From Mangrovibacter phragmitis (GTDB lineage: Bacteria; Pseudomonadota; Gammaproteobacteria; Enterobacterales; Enterobacteriaceae), in NCBI RefSeq assembly GCF_001655675.1, contig NZ_LYRP01000033.1:124001-188000 (forward strand): a stretch of DNA of 64,000 nucleotides, written 5' to 3'. The notes under the pieces were generated by a model. That model searched no databases. It saw only the letters and a program-made list of their open reading frames with translations, and was not told the DNA's origin. Every line of letters starts with the position of its first letter. The first letter of the stretch is position 1. A program made the position numbers and the translations under genes. Shown here one piece after another: positions 12,257-21,854 of the stretch.

Positions 12257-14131
12257 ATGATGGACACGTTACGTGCGGCATCCAGCAATGTCGTACTCAA
12301 GATCATTCTGGGGGCAATTATCCTGTCATTCGTTTTGACTGGGGTAAGCAGCTACCTAATTGGCGGTAACAACGATTTTGCCGCAAAAGTTAACGGGCAG
12401 AAGATTGACCGTGCACAGTTTGAAAATGCAGTTGTTGCTCAACGCAGCAGCTTGCAGCAACGGCTGGGAGACCAGTATTCCGTGCTGGCTTCGAATGAAG
12501 GCTATATGCAGGAAATGCGTCAACAGGTTCTGCAGCGCCTGATTGATGAAGCATTGATTGACCAGTATGCAAAACATCTCGGTCTGAGTATCAGCGATGA
12601 CCAGATTAAACAGAATATTTTTAACTCCCAGGCTTTCCAGGTAGACGGTAAATTTGATAACAATCGCTTTAATACCGTGCTGGCAAATGCCCGCTATACG
12701 CCAGAACGCTACGCAGAGAGCCTGCGCCACCAGCTTACGACTCAGCAGTTGATTGATGCGGTAGAAGGCACTGGGTTCGTTTTGCCTGGTGAAGTAAACC
12801 GGCTGGCTGCACTGGTTTCCCAAAAACGAGTTGTGCGTGAAGCTACCATCGATGTTAAAGCGCTGGCAGATAAACAGACTGCGCCAGAGGATGCAGTTAA
12901 AGCATATTACGGCCAGCACCAGTCACTTTACCTGGTACCAGAGCAATTCCGCGTCAGTTATATCAAGCTGGATGCTGCGGATATGAAAACTAACGTGACA
13001 GATGCCGATATCCAGGCCTATTACGATGAACACCGTGATGAGTTTACTCAACCACAGCGCGATCGCTACAGTGTGATTCAGACCAAAACGGAGAAAGATG
13101 CGCAGGACGTGTTGGATGCACTGAAAAATGGCGCTGATTTTGCCGCTCTGGCGAAAGAAAAATCCACAGATATTATTTCTGCCCGTAAGGGTGGCGACAT
13201 GGGCTGGCTGGAGCCATCAACCACGCCGGATGAGCTGAAAAATGCCGGGCTGACTAAAAAAGGCCAGTTATCAGGTGTTATCAAATCTTCTGTCGGCTTC
13301 CTGGTCGCTCGTCTCGATGACATTCAGCCGGCTGTGGTTAAACCGCTCGCAGATGTGCGTGACTCAATCACGGCAAAAGTGAAAGGTGAAAAAGCGCTGG
13401 ATGCCTATTATGCATTGCAACAGAAAGTCAGTGATGCGGCCAGCAACGACAACCAGTCTTTGGACGCGGCAGAACAGGTTGCTGGTGTTAAAGCGGTAGA
13501 AACCGGTTGGTTCTCACAAGATTCTGTTCCGGCTGAACTGAACTTTAAACCCGTTACCGATGCTATCTTTAACGGTGGCTTACTGGGGCAGGATGGTGCG
13601 CCGGGTAGTAACTCTGACATCATCACTGTAGATGGCGACCGTGCGTTTGTTGTGCGTATTGCACAACACAAAGCTGAAAGCACGAAACCGCTGTCAGAGG
13701 TGCATGACCAGGTTGTTGCTGCGGTGAAAATGCAGAAAGCCAATGAGCAGGCTCGTATTGAGGCCAGCAAGCTGCTCACTGAGTTAAAAGCCGGTAAAGG
13801 CGATGATGCCATGAAAGCGGCGGGCCTTAAATTTGGCGAAAAGCAAACTCTGACGCGCAGTGGTCAGGACCCGGTAACACGCGCTGCCTTTGAACTACCG
13901 TTACCAGCGAAAGGTCAGTCTGTGTACGGTACCAGTAATGATTTGCAGGGTAATGTGCTTATTATTGCTCTGGATGCTGTTGAAGCTGGAGACATGCCTG
14001 AGGCGCAAAAAGCAGCAATGGCAAACCAGGTTGCCAGCAACAATGCGCAAATTGCGCTGGAATCGCTGCTCAATACTTTGCGTAAGGAAGCGAAAATCAA
14101 AGTCAGTGATGTTGTGCAACAACAGCAATAA
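12257..14131 (+). CDS. ppiD: Periplasmic folding chaperone / parvulin-type PPIase PpiD
   Basis: Inner-membrane-anchored periplasmic chaperone that sits at the SecYEG exit and helps newly translocated proteins. The product is 624 aa (E. coli 623). An N-terminal membrane anchor at about residues 15-36 (VLKIILGAIILSFVLTGVSSYL) is followed by SurA-like helical parts and one parvulin domain at about 265-355, with RKGGDMGWL and GVIKSSVGFLV. The parvulin domain of E. coli PpiD is catalytically weak. Start ATGATG at 12257 matches the E. coli start MMDSLR. Confidence 0.97.
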   Translation: MMDTLRAASSNVVLKIILGAIILSFVLTGVSSYLIGGNNDFAAKVNGQKIDRAQFENAVVAQRSSLQQRLGDQYSVLASNEGYMQEMRQQVLQRLIDEALIDQYAKHLGLSISDDQIKQNIFNSQAFQVDGKFDNNRFNTVLANARYTPERYAESLRHQLTTQQLIDAVEGTGFVLPGEVNRLAALVSQKRVVREATIDVKALADKQTAPEDAVKAYYGQHQSLYLVPEQFRVSYIKLDAADMKTNVTDADIQAYYDEHRDEFTQPQRDRYSVIQTKTEKDAQDVLDALKNGADFAALAKEKSTDIISARKGGDMGWLEPSTTPDELKNAGLTKKGQLSGVIKSSVGFLVARLDDIQPAVVKPLADVRDSITAKVKGEKALDAYYALQQKVSDAASNDNQSLDAAEQVAGVKAVETGWFSQDSVPAELNFKPVTDAIFNGGLLGQDGAPGSNSDIITVDGDRAFVVRIAQHKAESTKPLSEVHDQVVAAVKMQKANEQARIEASKLLTELKAGKGDDAMKAAGLKFGEKQTLTRSGQDPVTRAAFELPLPAKGQSVYGTSNDLQGNVLIIALDAVEAGDMPEAQKAAMANQVASNNAQIALESLLNTLRKEAKIKVSDVVQQQQ

Positions 14132-14171
14132 CATGCCTGCTCGCATTCTTTTGCAATAAGATGCAACACAC

Positions 14172-14193
14172 AAGGGCCGCTTTCGCGGCCCTT
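14172..14193 (+). terminator. GC-rich hairpin after ppiD
   Basis: AAGGGCCGC at 14172-14180 pairs with GCGGCCCTT at 14185-14193 around TTTC. The T-tract is short, so termination may be partial. Confidence 0.6.
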
Positions 14194-14257
14194 TCCATTC
14201 CTGTAATTCACCGTTTGTGCTGCTGTTTGGTTCGGTTTACTGTTCCCGGGCTGTTAA

Positions 14258-14584
<327 letters not shown>

Positions 14585-14615
14585 ATGTTGCATAACTGTT
14601 AATTTTTGCCACAAT

Positions 14616-14633
14616 AAGGAGGTCATACCAGTT
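14616..14633 (-). promoter_or_regulatory. FadR-type operator upstream of fadM
   Basis: On the minus strand the site reads AACTGGTATGACCTCCTT, which matches the core of the FadR pattern ANCTGGTCNGACNT with one mismatch. It lies 45-62 bases before the fadM start, and E. coli fadM is repressed by FadR. AAGGAGG at 14616-14622 also pairs with CCTCCTT at 14641-14647. Confidence 0.65.
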
Positions 14634-14677
14634 GGTGTGGCCTCCTTACCTCATAACAACATAAAGGCATACAGGCT

Positions 14678-15082
14678 ATGGTTATGCAGACTGAAATCAC
14701 TGTTCGCGGGTTCCATTTGGATGTTTACCAGCATGTGAATAATGCACGTTACTTAGAATTCCTTGAAGAAGCCCGTTGGGCCGCACTGGAAGAAGAAGAA
14801 AGCTTTCGCTGGATGAGTGCACAAAATATTGCCTTTGTCGTAGTCAATATCAATATCAATTACCGGCGCCCAGCCTTGCTGGGGGAACGTTTACTGGTGA
14901 CCAGTAAACTGCAACAACTCAATGGGAAAAGTGGTGTACTAAGCCAGGTTATTACACTTCAGCCTGGGGGCGAGGTGGTGGCGGATGCGCTGATTACATT
15001 TGTTTGTGTCGATTTGAAAAGCCAGAAAGCATTGCCAGTTGAAGGGGAATTAAAAGAAAAACTGATGCAGATGATTGGCTGA
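14678..15082 (+). CDS. fadM: Long-chain acyl-CoA thioesterase FadM
   Basis: Hot-dog-fold thioesterase that hydrolyses long-chain acyl-CoA byproducts of unusual beta-oxidation, such as 3,5-tetradecadienoyl-CoA. The product is 134 aa; starting at the second ATG (14684, MQTEITV) would give 132 aa, equal to E. coli FadM. Both starts have a plausible AGG-type ribosome site. The motif HLDVYQHVNNARYLEFLEEA carries the family's catalytic Asp and the HVNN turn. It lies upstream of a convergent queC. Confidence 0.95.
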   Translation: MVMQTEITVRGFHLDVYQHVNNARYLEFLEEARWAALEEEESFRWMSAQNIAFVVVNININYRRPALLGERLLVTSKLQQLNGKSGVLSQVITLQPGGEVVADALITFVCVDLKSQKALPVEGELKEKLMQMIG

Positions 15083-15123
15083 ATTGCACTGGCATGCACC
15101 AGCATGCCAGTAGCTGTGCTGGT

Positions 15124-15819
15124 TTAACGCAGGCCTGTTTTTTGCTTCATTGCCGCCATGACAGCGGTTTTATCGGCCAGGTAGTGTTTCAGGCCATTGG
15201 CTCGCAGGTTACAGGCTGCGCATTCGCCGCAACCATCGCCTTTAATGCCGTTATAGCAGGTCAGCGTTTCGGTGCGAATCAAATCGAGTTTTCCCCAGTA
15301 ATCAGCCAGGGCCCAGGTTTGTGCTTTATCTATCCACATCAGTGGCGTTTCAAAGCGAATTTCACAGGCCATGCCGAGGTTAACGGCGTGGTTCAGCGCT
15401 TTCACGAATTCGTCGCGGCAATCCGGGTAACCGGAGAAGTCAGTCTCACATACACCGGTAATTACTGCTTCAGCTTTTACCTGCCAGGCATAAATAGCGG
15501 CCAGGGTTAAAAACAGAATATTACGCCCGGGGACAAAGGTATTAGGGATGCCACTGGCATTTGGGTCGTAATCCGGCACCGGAATGCTGTCCCGTGTCAG
15601 GCTGCTTACCGCCAGTTCATTCAGCAAACCAACATCCAGCACTTTGTGTGCTCTCGCACCCAGTTTCAGTGCCAGTTCACGGGCAATATCAATTTCAGCC
15701 CGGTGGCGCTGCCCATAATCAAATGTGACGCAGTGCACTTCGTCATACTGGTGTAGTGCCTGAATCAGGCAAGTAGTGGAGTCCTGCCCACCACTGAACA
15801 CAACAACAGCACGTTTCAT
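15124..15819 (-). CDS. queC: 7-cyano-7-deazaguanine synthase QueC
   Basis: ATP-dependent enzyme converting 7-carboxy-7-deazaguanine to preQ0 in queuosine biosynthesis. The product is 231 aa, as in E. coli. The N-terminal PP-loop SGGQDSTT binds ATP, and the C-terminal zinc site has Cys188, Cys197, Cys200 and Cys203 ([11 protein letters not shown]). It is convergent with fadM, as in E. coli. The E. coli neighbours ybaE and cof are not present beyond it. Confidence 0.97.
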   Translation of the reverse strand: MKRAVVVFSGGQDSTTCLIQALHQYDEVHCVTFDYGQRHRAEIDIARELALKLGARAHKVLDVGLLNELAVSSLTRDSIPVPDYDPNASGIPNTFVPGRNILFLTLAAIYAWQVKAEAVITGVCETDFSGYPDCRDEFVKALNHAVNLGMACEIRFETPLMWIDKAQTWALADYWGKLDLIRTETLTCYNGIKGDGCGECAACNLRANGLKHYLADKTAVMAAMKQKTGLR

Positions 15820-15898
15820 AGTAAACCTTGTAATAAGTAAAAACAGATAGGGTATGGTAACGCGCCTGCCGCTGGCTCACCAGCTTCATGATAAGGAA

Positions 15899-15931
15899 GG
15901 TGCGGGTTTGTGTAAAAATGAAACCCGCACC
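15899..15931. terminator. 11-bp stem-loop between the cdsH-like gene and queC
   Basis: GGTGCGGGTTT at 15899-15909 pairs perfectly with AAACCCGCACC at 15921-15931. It lies just downstream of the cdsH-like gene on the minus strand and upstream of queC. No long T-run follows, so it may be an inefficient terminator. Confidence 0.5.
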
Positions 15932-15998
15932 ATGCTGACTACTGGTTTTTCGTGGGTGTGACCAGGCTTGCATCAGCACGATGGAAGCCGGCAGTCTG

Positions 15999-17042
15999 TT
16001 ACTTCAATAAGGCCTGTAAAGCCAGGCGGGCTTCGCTAAGATTGCCAATGTTGGCCGCAACCCATTCAGGGTTGTAGTAACTTTCCAGATAACGCTCGCC
16101 GCTATCGCACAGTAAGGTAACAATTGAACCGGTTTGCCCGGCATCACGCATTTGTGCCGCGAGGCTCAGTACTCCCCACATATTAGTACCTGTGGATGCG
16201 CCCACTTTGCGGCCCAGAATGGTTTCAAGCCATTGCATGGCGACAATTGTGGCGCAATCTGGCACACGCATCATGTCGTCAATCACACCGGGAATAAACG
16301 ATGGTTCCACACGCGGGCGGCCAATCCCTTCAATGCGGCTTCCGGTCTCACTCCGGCGCTGGTTGTCGCCATCCTGCCAGTAGTTCAGGAACACTGAGTT
16401 TTCCGGGTCGACAACCATCAGGCGGGTTTGATGCCCCTGGTGACGCAGATAACGCCCAATGGTTGCAGATGTTCCACCAGTGCCCGCGCTCATGACGATG
16501 TACTCCGGTTCAGAATAGGGTTCGCTTGCCATTTGGCGGAAAATACTGTCGGCAATATTATTGTTACCACGCCAGTCTGTTGCCCGCTCGGCATAGGTAA
16601 ACTGGTCCATATAATGGCCGTTAAGCTCGCGGGCCAGTGTTTCTGAGGCATCATAAATCTGGCAGGGGCTGTCAACAAAATGGCAACGACCACCATAGAA
16701 CGTAATCTGTTCAATTTTACGTTTGGCCGTGCAGGCAGGCATGACGGCAATAAAAGGCAGGCCAAGCAAACGGGCAAAGTAGGCTTCCGAAACTGCGGTG
16801 GATCCCGAAGAGGCTTCGATTATCGTGGTGCCTTCTTTTATCCAGCCATTGCATAACCCGTACAAAAACAGTGAACGTGCCAGCCGGTGCTTCAGACTGC
16901 CTGTGGGGTGTGTGCTTTCATCTTTGAGATAAATATGGATTCCCGGAAATGCAGGAAGTGTCAGGCGAATTAAATGTGTATCAGCGGAACGCTGGTAATC
17001 GGCGTTAATTTCACGAATGGCGTGTGTTACCCAGTTATTCAT
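15999..17042 (-). CDS. cdsH: PLP-dependent cysteine synthase-family enzyme, CdsH-like L-cysteine desulfhydrase
   Basis: Fold-type II PLP enzyme of the cysteine synthase/cystathionine beta-synthase family, 347 aa. Lys51 in TGSLKHRLA is the Schiff-base lysine, [10 protein letters not shown] is the substrate loop and [16 protein letters not shown] is the phosphate-binding glycine loop. In Salmonella the gene beside decR (ybaO) is cdsH, which degrades cysteine to sulfide, pyruvate and ammonia. Position and divergent orientation here are the same, so I infer the same role. The reaction itself cannot be told from sequence alone; a cysteine synthase or other beta-replacement enzyme remains possible. 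Confidence 0.8.
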   Translation of the reverse strand: MNNWVTHAIREINADYQRSADTHLIRLTLPAFPGIHIYLKDESTHPTGSLKHRLARSLFLYGLCNGWIKEGTTIIEASSGSTAVSEAYFARLLGLPFIAVMPACTAKRKIEQITFYGGRCHFVDSPCQIYDASETLARELNGHYMDQFTYAERATDWRGNNNIADSIFRQMASEPYSEPEYIVMSAGTGGTSATIGRYLRHQGHQTRLMVVDPENSVFLNYWQDGDNQRRSETGSRIEGIGRPRVEPSFIPGVIDDMMRVPDCATIVAMQWLETILGRKVGASTGTNMWGVLSLAAQMRDAGQTGSIVTLLCDSGERYLESYYNPEWVAANIGNLSEARLALQALLK

Positions 17043-17087
17043 GGCTCTGGCCCGTTTGTCAATTTGTGCTCAGCGTACCGCAACCTG

Positions 17088-17146
17088 GAGAAAAAAAAGT
17101 TGCTATTTTCTCTGCCATATTCAGTATTGAGAGAAAATATTTCTCT
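17088..17146. promoter_or_regulatory. Two inverted repeats in the cdsH-decR divergent promoter
   Basis: GAGAAAA (17088-17094) faces TTTTCTC (17106-17112), and AGAGAAA (17130-17136) faces TTTCTCT (17140-17146). Both share the element GAGAAA/TTTCTC. Lrp/AsnC regulators bind AT-rich dyads, so these are candidate DecR sites controlling both genes. Confidence 0.55.
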
Positions 17147-17157
17147 TTGAGGTGGGT

Positions 17158-17613
17158 ATGCTAGATAAAACGGACTGTCGTTTGTTGGCGCTACTGCAGG
17201 AAGATTGCACATACTCTTTGCAGGCGCTGGCGGATGCCGTTAATCTGACCACCACCCCCTGCTGGAAACGGCTGAAACGCCTTGAGGATGAAGGATATAT
17301 TCTGGGTAAAGTGGCGTTGCTGAACCCGGAGCTTCTCGGGCTGAATCTCACGGCATTTGTGCTGATAAAAACACAGAATCACAGCAGCGAATGGTATAAC
17401 CAGTTTGTCAATGTTGTTTCTGCAATGACTGAAGTGCTGGGGTTTTGGCGCATGGCGGGTGAATACGATTACTTGTTGCGTGTTCAGGTGGCGGATATGA
17501 AGCGGTTTGATGATTTTTATAAGCGTTTAGTCAACAATGTGCCTGGACTGAGCGATGTCACTTCGAGTTTTGCCATGGAACAGATAAAATACACCACATC
17601 ATTGCCACTGTAG
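17158..17613 (+). CDS. decR: Lrp/AsnC-family cysteine-responsive regulator DecR
   Basis: Lrp-type regulator; in E. coli DecR (YbaO) senses cysteine and activates the cyuPA detoxification genes. The start at 17158 gives [13 protein letters not shown] (151 aa) after GAGGTGGGT; the GTG at 17152 would add two residues. An N-terminal winged HTH ([22 protein letters not shown]) is followed by the ligand-binding RAM domain with [15 protein letters not shown]. It is divergent from the cdsH-like gene, whose expression it probably controls, with dyads in the shared 115-base promoter region. Confidence 0.94.
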   Translation: MLDKTDCRLLALLQEDCTYSLQALADAVNLTTTPCWKRLKRLEDEGYILGKVALLNPELLGLNLTAFVLIKTQNHSSEWYNQFVNVVSAMTEVLGFWRMAGEYDYLLRVQVADMKRFDDFYKRLVNNVPGLSDVTSSFAMEQIKYTTSLPL

Positions 17614-17686
17614 GCACTCGTTCACTATTTGAACCATTTCATTCAACAAACTGGCTCGTGTAAGGCCAGTTTCAGGACTCGTTGCT

Positions 17687-19456
17687 GTGCGATTATTTGC
17701 TCAACTTCATTGGTACTTCCGCCGGGAATGGCGCCGTTATTTGGGTGCGGTAACGTTACTCATTGTGATTGCAATTTTGCAACTTGCCCCGCCTAAGCTG
17801 GTGGGGATTATTGTCGATGGTGTCACACTGGAACATTTCACTCTCAGCAAATTACTGCTGTGGATTGGGGTAATGGCCGTTATCGCTGTCGTGGTGTACT
17901 TGCTGCGTTATGTCTGGCGGGTGCTGTTATTTGGCGCATCTTACCGGCTTGCGGTTGAGCTACGCGCGGATTTTTACCGGCAACTGAGCCGCCAGAGCCC
18001 GGCATTTTACCTGCGCCACCGTACCGGTGATCTGATGGCCCGGGCAACCAATGATGTTGACCGGGTGGTGTTTGCCGCTGGCGAAGGGGTACTGACCCTG
18101 GTTGATTCTCTGGTGATGGGCTGCGCCGTGCTGGTAGTGATGTGTACCCAGATTAGCTGGCAACTGACATTGCTGGCGTTGTTACCAATGCCTGTTATGG
18201 CGCTGGTTATCAAGCGCTATGGTGACCAGTTGCACCAACGCTTCAAACTGGCTCAGGCCGCTTTTTCCTCCCTCAATGATCGGACGCAAGAAAGTCTGAC
18301 CAGTATCCGCATGATTAAAGCTTTCGGTCTCGAAGACCGCCAGTCTGCCTTATTTGCTGAAGATGCCCGGGATACCGGTGAGAAAAATATGCGTGTCGCT
18401 ACGGTGGATGCCCGTTTTGATCCAACCATTTATGTCGCTATTGCAACGGCGAATATGCTCGCTATTGGCGGGGGAGCATGGATGGTCAGCCAGGGAATGT
18501 TGACGCTTGGGCAACTGACAAGTTTTGCGATGTACCTTGGGCTGATGATTTGGCCGATGCTGGCGCTTGCCTGGATGTTCAACATTGTGGAACGTGGCAG
18601 TGCTGCCTACAGCCGTATTCGTGATTTACTGGCGGAAAAACCGGTTGTGGAAGATGGCATGCAGGTACTACCCGAAGGGCCGGGAACACTGGTTTGCCAG
18701 ATCAATAGTTTTACCTGGCCGGGGAGTCAGCACCCACAACTTCATCAGGTTGATTTTACCCTGGCACCCGGGAAGATTCTCGGTTTATGTGGCCCTACAG
18801 GTGGCGGAAAAAGCACGCTGTTGTCGCTGGTACAACGCCACTTTGACACAGATGACGGTGATATCTCATTTCATGGTATGCCATTACGGCAGTTGCAGCT
18901 TAACAGTTGGCATCAACGGCTGGCAGTCGTCAATCAGACACCTTTTTTATTCTCTGACACGGTGGCAAACAATATCGCGCTTGGCAAACCCGGTGCCAGC
19001 CAGGCTGAAATTGAAGCTGTTGCAAAACTGGCCAGTGTGCATGACGATATTCTGCGCCTGCCTCAAGGTTATGAAACGGAAGTGGGTGAACGTGGGGTGA
19101 TGCTCTCCGGTGGGCAAAAACAGCGTATATCTATTGCACGCGCACTTTTACTCAATGCTGAAATACTCATCCTTGATGATGCGTTATCTGCGGTTGATGG
19201 CAGAACCGAGCAGCAAATTCTGCATAACCTGAGGCAATGGGGCGCAGGGCACACATTGATTATCAGCGCCCACCGCTTGTCGGCGTTAACGGAAGCCAGT
19301 GAAATACTGGTTCTTCAACAAGGGAATGTGGCGCAACGCGGCCACCACTCTGAACTGGCGAATCAGCAAGGCTGGTATCGTGATATGTACCGTTACCAAC
19401 AACTGGAAGCCGCCCTGGACGAAGAGGATGAAACCGGGGAGCAGGCTCATGCGTAA
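17687..19456 (+). CDS. mdlA: Multidrug ABC exporter half-transporter MdlA
   Basis: Half-size ABC exporter with six N-terminal membrane helices (about 1-310) and a C-terminal ATPase domain, working as a heterodimer with MdlB; the substrate is not established. The product is 589 aa (E. coli 590), with GTG start [17 protein letters not shown]. Walker A is GPTGGGKS and the signature is the canonical LSGGQ. Walker B is [12 protein letters not shown], with Asp in place of the catalytic Glu. It overlaps mdlB by 8 bases, indicating translational coupling, and lies 73 bases after decR. Confidence 0.96.
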   Translation: MRLFAQLHWYFRREWRRYLGAVTLLIVIAILQLAPPKLVGIIVDGVTLEHFTLSKLLLWIGVMAVIAVVVYLLRYVWRVLLFGASYRLAVELRADFYRQLSRQSPAFYLRHRTGDLMARATNDVDRVVFAAGEGVLTLVDSLVMGCAVLVVMCTQISWQLTLLALLPMPVMALVIKRYGDQLHQRFKLAQAAFSSLNDRTQESLTSIRMIKAFGLEDRQSALFAEDARDTGEKNMRVATVDARFDPTIYVAIATANMLAIGGGAWMVSQGMLTLGQLTSFAMYLGLMIWPMLALAWMFNIVERGSAAYSRIRDLLAEKPVVEDGMQVLPEGPGTLVCQINSFTWPGSQHPQLHQVDFTLAPGKILGLCGPTGGGKSTLLSLVQRHFDTDDGDISFHGMPLRQLQLNSWHQRLAVVNQTPFLFSDTVANNIALGKPGASQAEIEAVAKLASVHDDILRLPQGYETEVGERGVMLSGGQKQRISIARALLLNAEILILDDALSAVDGRTEQQILHNLRQWGAGHTLIISAHRLSALTEASEILVLQQGNVAQRGHHSELANQQGWYRDMYRYQQLEAALDEEDETGEQAHA

Positions 19457-21233
19457 CCCATCTCAACCTGCATTATGGCCGACACTAAAACGTCTTCTGG
19501 CCTATGGCTCTCCCTGGCGTAAATCTATCATCAAAGCGGTGATTATGCTGTGGGTGGCTTCGGCGGCGGAAGTGAGTGGCCCGGCCTTAATCAGTTACTT
19601 TATTGACCACCTGGTTGCGGAAAAACAACTGCCGCTGGCGATGATCGGCGGGCTGGCCGCCGCTTATATCCTGTTGCAGGGGCTGGCCGCATTGCTGCAT
19701 TACACTCAGGCTTTGTTGTTTAACGAGGCGGCTGTGGGGGTTGTGCAACAATTGCGTACTGATGTAATGGATGCAGCGTTGCGCCAGCCAGTGAGTGCAT
19801 TTGACACCCAACCTGTCGGTCAACTGATCTCCCGTGTGACAAATGATACCGAGGTTATCCGCGATTTGTATGTCACCGTGGTAGCAACTGTGTTGCGCAG
19901 CGCTGCATTAATTGGTGCGATGCTGGTGGCGATGTTCTCATTAAACTGGCGTATGGCGCTGGTGGCTATCGTTATTTTCCCTGCCGTTCTGGTGGTTATG
20001 CTGATTTACCAACGCCTGAGTACGCCAATTGTCCGGCGGGTACGCAGTTACCTCGCGGATATCAATGACGGTTTTAATGAAGCGGTTAATGGCATGGGGG
20101 TTATCCAGCAATTTCGCCAGCAGATGCGCTTTGGTAAAAAACTGGCGGATGCCAGTGAAGCACACTATGACGCGCGTATGCAAACCCTGAAACTGGAAGG
20201 CTTTCTGCTACGCCCTCTATTGAGCCTGTTCTCAGCACTAATTTTATGTGGGCTGTTGTTTCAGTTCGGGTATGCCGGTAATGGCGCAATTGAAGTCGGG
20301 GTGCTGTACGCCTTTATCAGCTATCTGGGGCGTTTGAATGAGCCTTTGATTCAGTTAACAACCCAGCAGTCGATGCTGCAGCAGGCGGTTGTAGCAGGGG
20401 AACGCGTATTTGAGTTAATGGACTGCCAACAACAGCACTATGGCCCGGATAACCAACCACTGGCATCCGGGCGTATTGATGTCTCTGAACTCTCTTTTGC
20501 CTATCGCGATGGTCAGAATGTGCTGCGTGATATTAACCTGCAGGCACCAGCGAAAAGCTTTATCGCTCTGGTTGGGCACACGGGCAGTGGCAAGAGCACA
20601 CTGGCAAATTTATTGATGGGTTATTACCCGTGGTCACAAGGGGAGATACGCCTTGATGGCCGTCCGTTAGAAAGCCTGAGCCATAGTGTCCTGCGCAAAG
20701 GTGTGGCGATGGTGCAGCAAGATCCGGTGGTGATGGCTGAATCGCTATATATGAATGTGACACTGGGGCGGGATATCAGTGAAGAGCGTGTCTGGCAGGC
20801 GCTGGAGACCGTGCAACTGGCTGACCTTGTGCGCTCAATGCCTGAAGGTATTCATACCCAATTAGGTGAGCAGGGCAATACGTTGTCGGTCGGGCAAAAA
20901 CAGTTGCTGGCACTTGCCCGGGTACTGGTTGATACCCCGGAAATACTTATTCTGGATGAAGCGACTGCCAATATTGATTCAGGCACCGAGCAGGCGATAG
21001 GACATGCACTCAGTGCCTTACGCCAGCGAACCACTCTGGTCGTAATTGCTCACCGGCTTTCCACCATTACCCAGGCTGATACTATTCTGGTGTTGCACCG
21101 TGGGCAGGCAGTTGAGAGTGGCCGGCATGAGGCACTCCTGGCGAAGCGTGGGCGTTACTGGCAAATGTATCAGTTACAGTTGGCTGGTGAAGAATTAGCC
21201 TCCAGCAGCTATGAAGAGTCTGCTGTTATGTAA
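19449..21233 (+). CDS. mdlB: Multidrug ABC exporter half-transporter MdlB
   Basis: Partner of MdlA. I place the start at ATG 19449 ([20 protein letters not shown]), giving 594 aa (E. coli 593) and an 8-base overlap with mdlA; the longer open frame beginning at 19299 lies inside mdlA. A six-helix membrane domain is followed by the ATPase domain with Walker [10 protein letters not shown], a non-canonical signature LSVGQ and Walker [13 protein letters not shown] carrying the catalytic Glu. Its Walker site should therefore pair with the MdlA signature to form the only fully competent ATP site. Confidence 0.96.
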   Translation: MRNPSQPALWPTLKRLLAYGSPWRKSIIKAVIMLWVASAAEVSGPALISYFIDHLVAEKQLPLAMIGGLAAAYILLQGLAALLHYTQALLFNEAAVGVVQQLRTDVMDAALRQPVSAFDTQPVGQLISRVTNDTEVIRDLYVTVVATVLRSAALIGAMLVAMFSLNWRMALVAIVIFPAVLVVMLIYQRLSTPIVRRVRSYLADINDGFNEAVNGMGVIQQFRQQMRFGKKLADASEAHYDARMQTLKLEGFLLRPLLSLFSALILCGLLFQFGYAGNGAIEVGVLYAFISYLGRLNEPLIQLTTQQSMLQQAVVAGERVFELMDCQQQHYGPDNQPLASGRIDVSELSFAYRDGQNVLRDINLQAPAKSFIALVGHTGSGKSTLANLLMGYYPWSQGEIRLDGRPLESLSHSVLRKGVAMVQQDPVVMAESLYMNVTLGRDISEERVWQALETVQLADLVRSMPEGIHTQLGEQGNTLSVGQKQLLALARVLVDTPEILILDEATANIDSGTEQAIGHALSALRQRTTLVVIAHRLSTITQADTILVLHRGQAVESGRHEALLAKRGRYWQMYQLQLAGEELASSSYEESAVM

Positions 21234-21264
21234 TGCACCATTATCTGGCGAACATTTAACCCAT

Positions 21265-21279
21265 TGCACTATTGGTGCA
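21265..21279 (+). promoter_or_regulatory. NtrC-like dyad upstream of glnK
   Basis: TGCACTATTGGTGCA has both arms of an NtrC site (TGCAC...GTGCA) but two bases less between them than the consensus. It lies about 150 bases upstream of the sigma-54 promoter, a usual place for a glnK enhancer. Confidence 0.5.
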
Positions 21280-21290
21280 GTGTTTTTTAT

Positions 21291-21323
21291 AAAAACGCAC
21301 CAAAAAGGTGCGTTTTTATTTTT
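21291..21323 (+). terminator. Terminator of mdlAB, possibly also an NtrC site
   Basis: AAAAACGCACC at 21291-21301 pairs with GGTGCGTTTTT at 21307-21317 and is followed by ATTTTTC, a strong bidirectional terminator. The inner part GCACCAAAAAGGTGC differs from the NtrC pattern GCACCANNNTGGTGC at one position and lies about 107-121 bases upstream of the sigma-54 box. Confidence 0.75.
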
Positions 21324-21417
21324 CAGGAATGTTCCTGGCGACAACATTGTTTCCGGTCTTTTCAGTTAACCCGCCTCTCACCTCATTAAGACGCTGAAAG
21401 TTGCTGATTTATACTTT

Positions 21418-21433
21418 TGGCACGTTGATTGCT
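21418..21433 (+). promoter_or_regulatory. Sigma-54 promoter of glnK-amtB
   Basis: TGGCACGTTGATTGCT matches the RpoN -24/-12 consensus TGGCACGNNNNTTGCW at every fixed base. The glnK start is 52 bases downstream. Confidence 0.93.
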
Positions 21434-21485
21434 TAGTAATCCCTGTTCGCTGCGGCACTTACCGATTTCTTACTGGAGGGGATTT

Positions 21486-21824
21486 ATGAAGCTGGTTACC
21501 GTGGTAATTAAACCATTCAAACTGGAAGACGTCCGTGAAGCGCTTTCATCTATTGGCATTCAGGGGCTGACAGTGACCGAAGTGAAAGGCTTTGGTCGCC
21601 AGAAAGGGCACGCCGAGTTGTACCGCGGAGCAGAATACAGCGTTAACTTTCTCCCAAAAGTGAAAATTGACGTAGCCATTGCTGACGATCAACTCGACGA
21701 AGTTATTGATGTAATTAGTAAAGCTGCCTACACAGGCAAAATTGGCGACGGCAAAATTTTCGTTGCTGAATTACAACGTGTCATTCGTATTCGTACGGGC
21801 GAAGCCGACGAAGCGGCCCTCTGA
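21486..21824 (+). CDS. glnK: Nitrogen regulatory PII protein GlnK
   Basis: Trimeric PII signal protein that senses ATP/ADP and 2-oxoglutarate, is uridylylated by GlnD and blocks the AmtB channel when nitrogen is plentiful. The start at 21486 (MKLVTVVIKPFKLEDV) follows GGAGGGG and gives 112 aa as in E. coli; the frame is open further upstream without homology. The T-loop carries Tyr51 in ELYRGAEYSV, the uridylylation site. The conserved C-terminal signature TGKIGDGKIFV is present. It lies 30 bases before amtB and is driven by the sigma-54 promoter at 21418. Confidence 0.98.
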   Translation: MKLVTVVIKPFKLEDVREALSSIGIQGLTVTEVKGFGRQKGHAELYRGAEYSVNFLPKVKIDVAIADDQLDEVIDVISKAAYTGKIGDGKIFVAELQRVIRIRTGEADEAAL

Positions 21825-21854
21825 TTCCTGGCAATGGTGAAAGGGATGGATAAA

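Noticed and set aside
15820-15998. Possible preQ1-type riboswitch upstream of queC
   Set aside because: Only a simple 11-bp hairpin is seen, without the conserved riboswitch core, and enterobacterial queC is not known to have one.
19299-19448. Upstream extension of the mdlB frame
   Set aside because: It lies wholly inside mdlA in another frame; ATG 19449 gives the family length.
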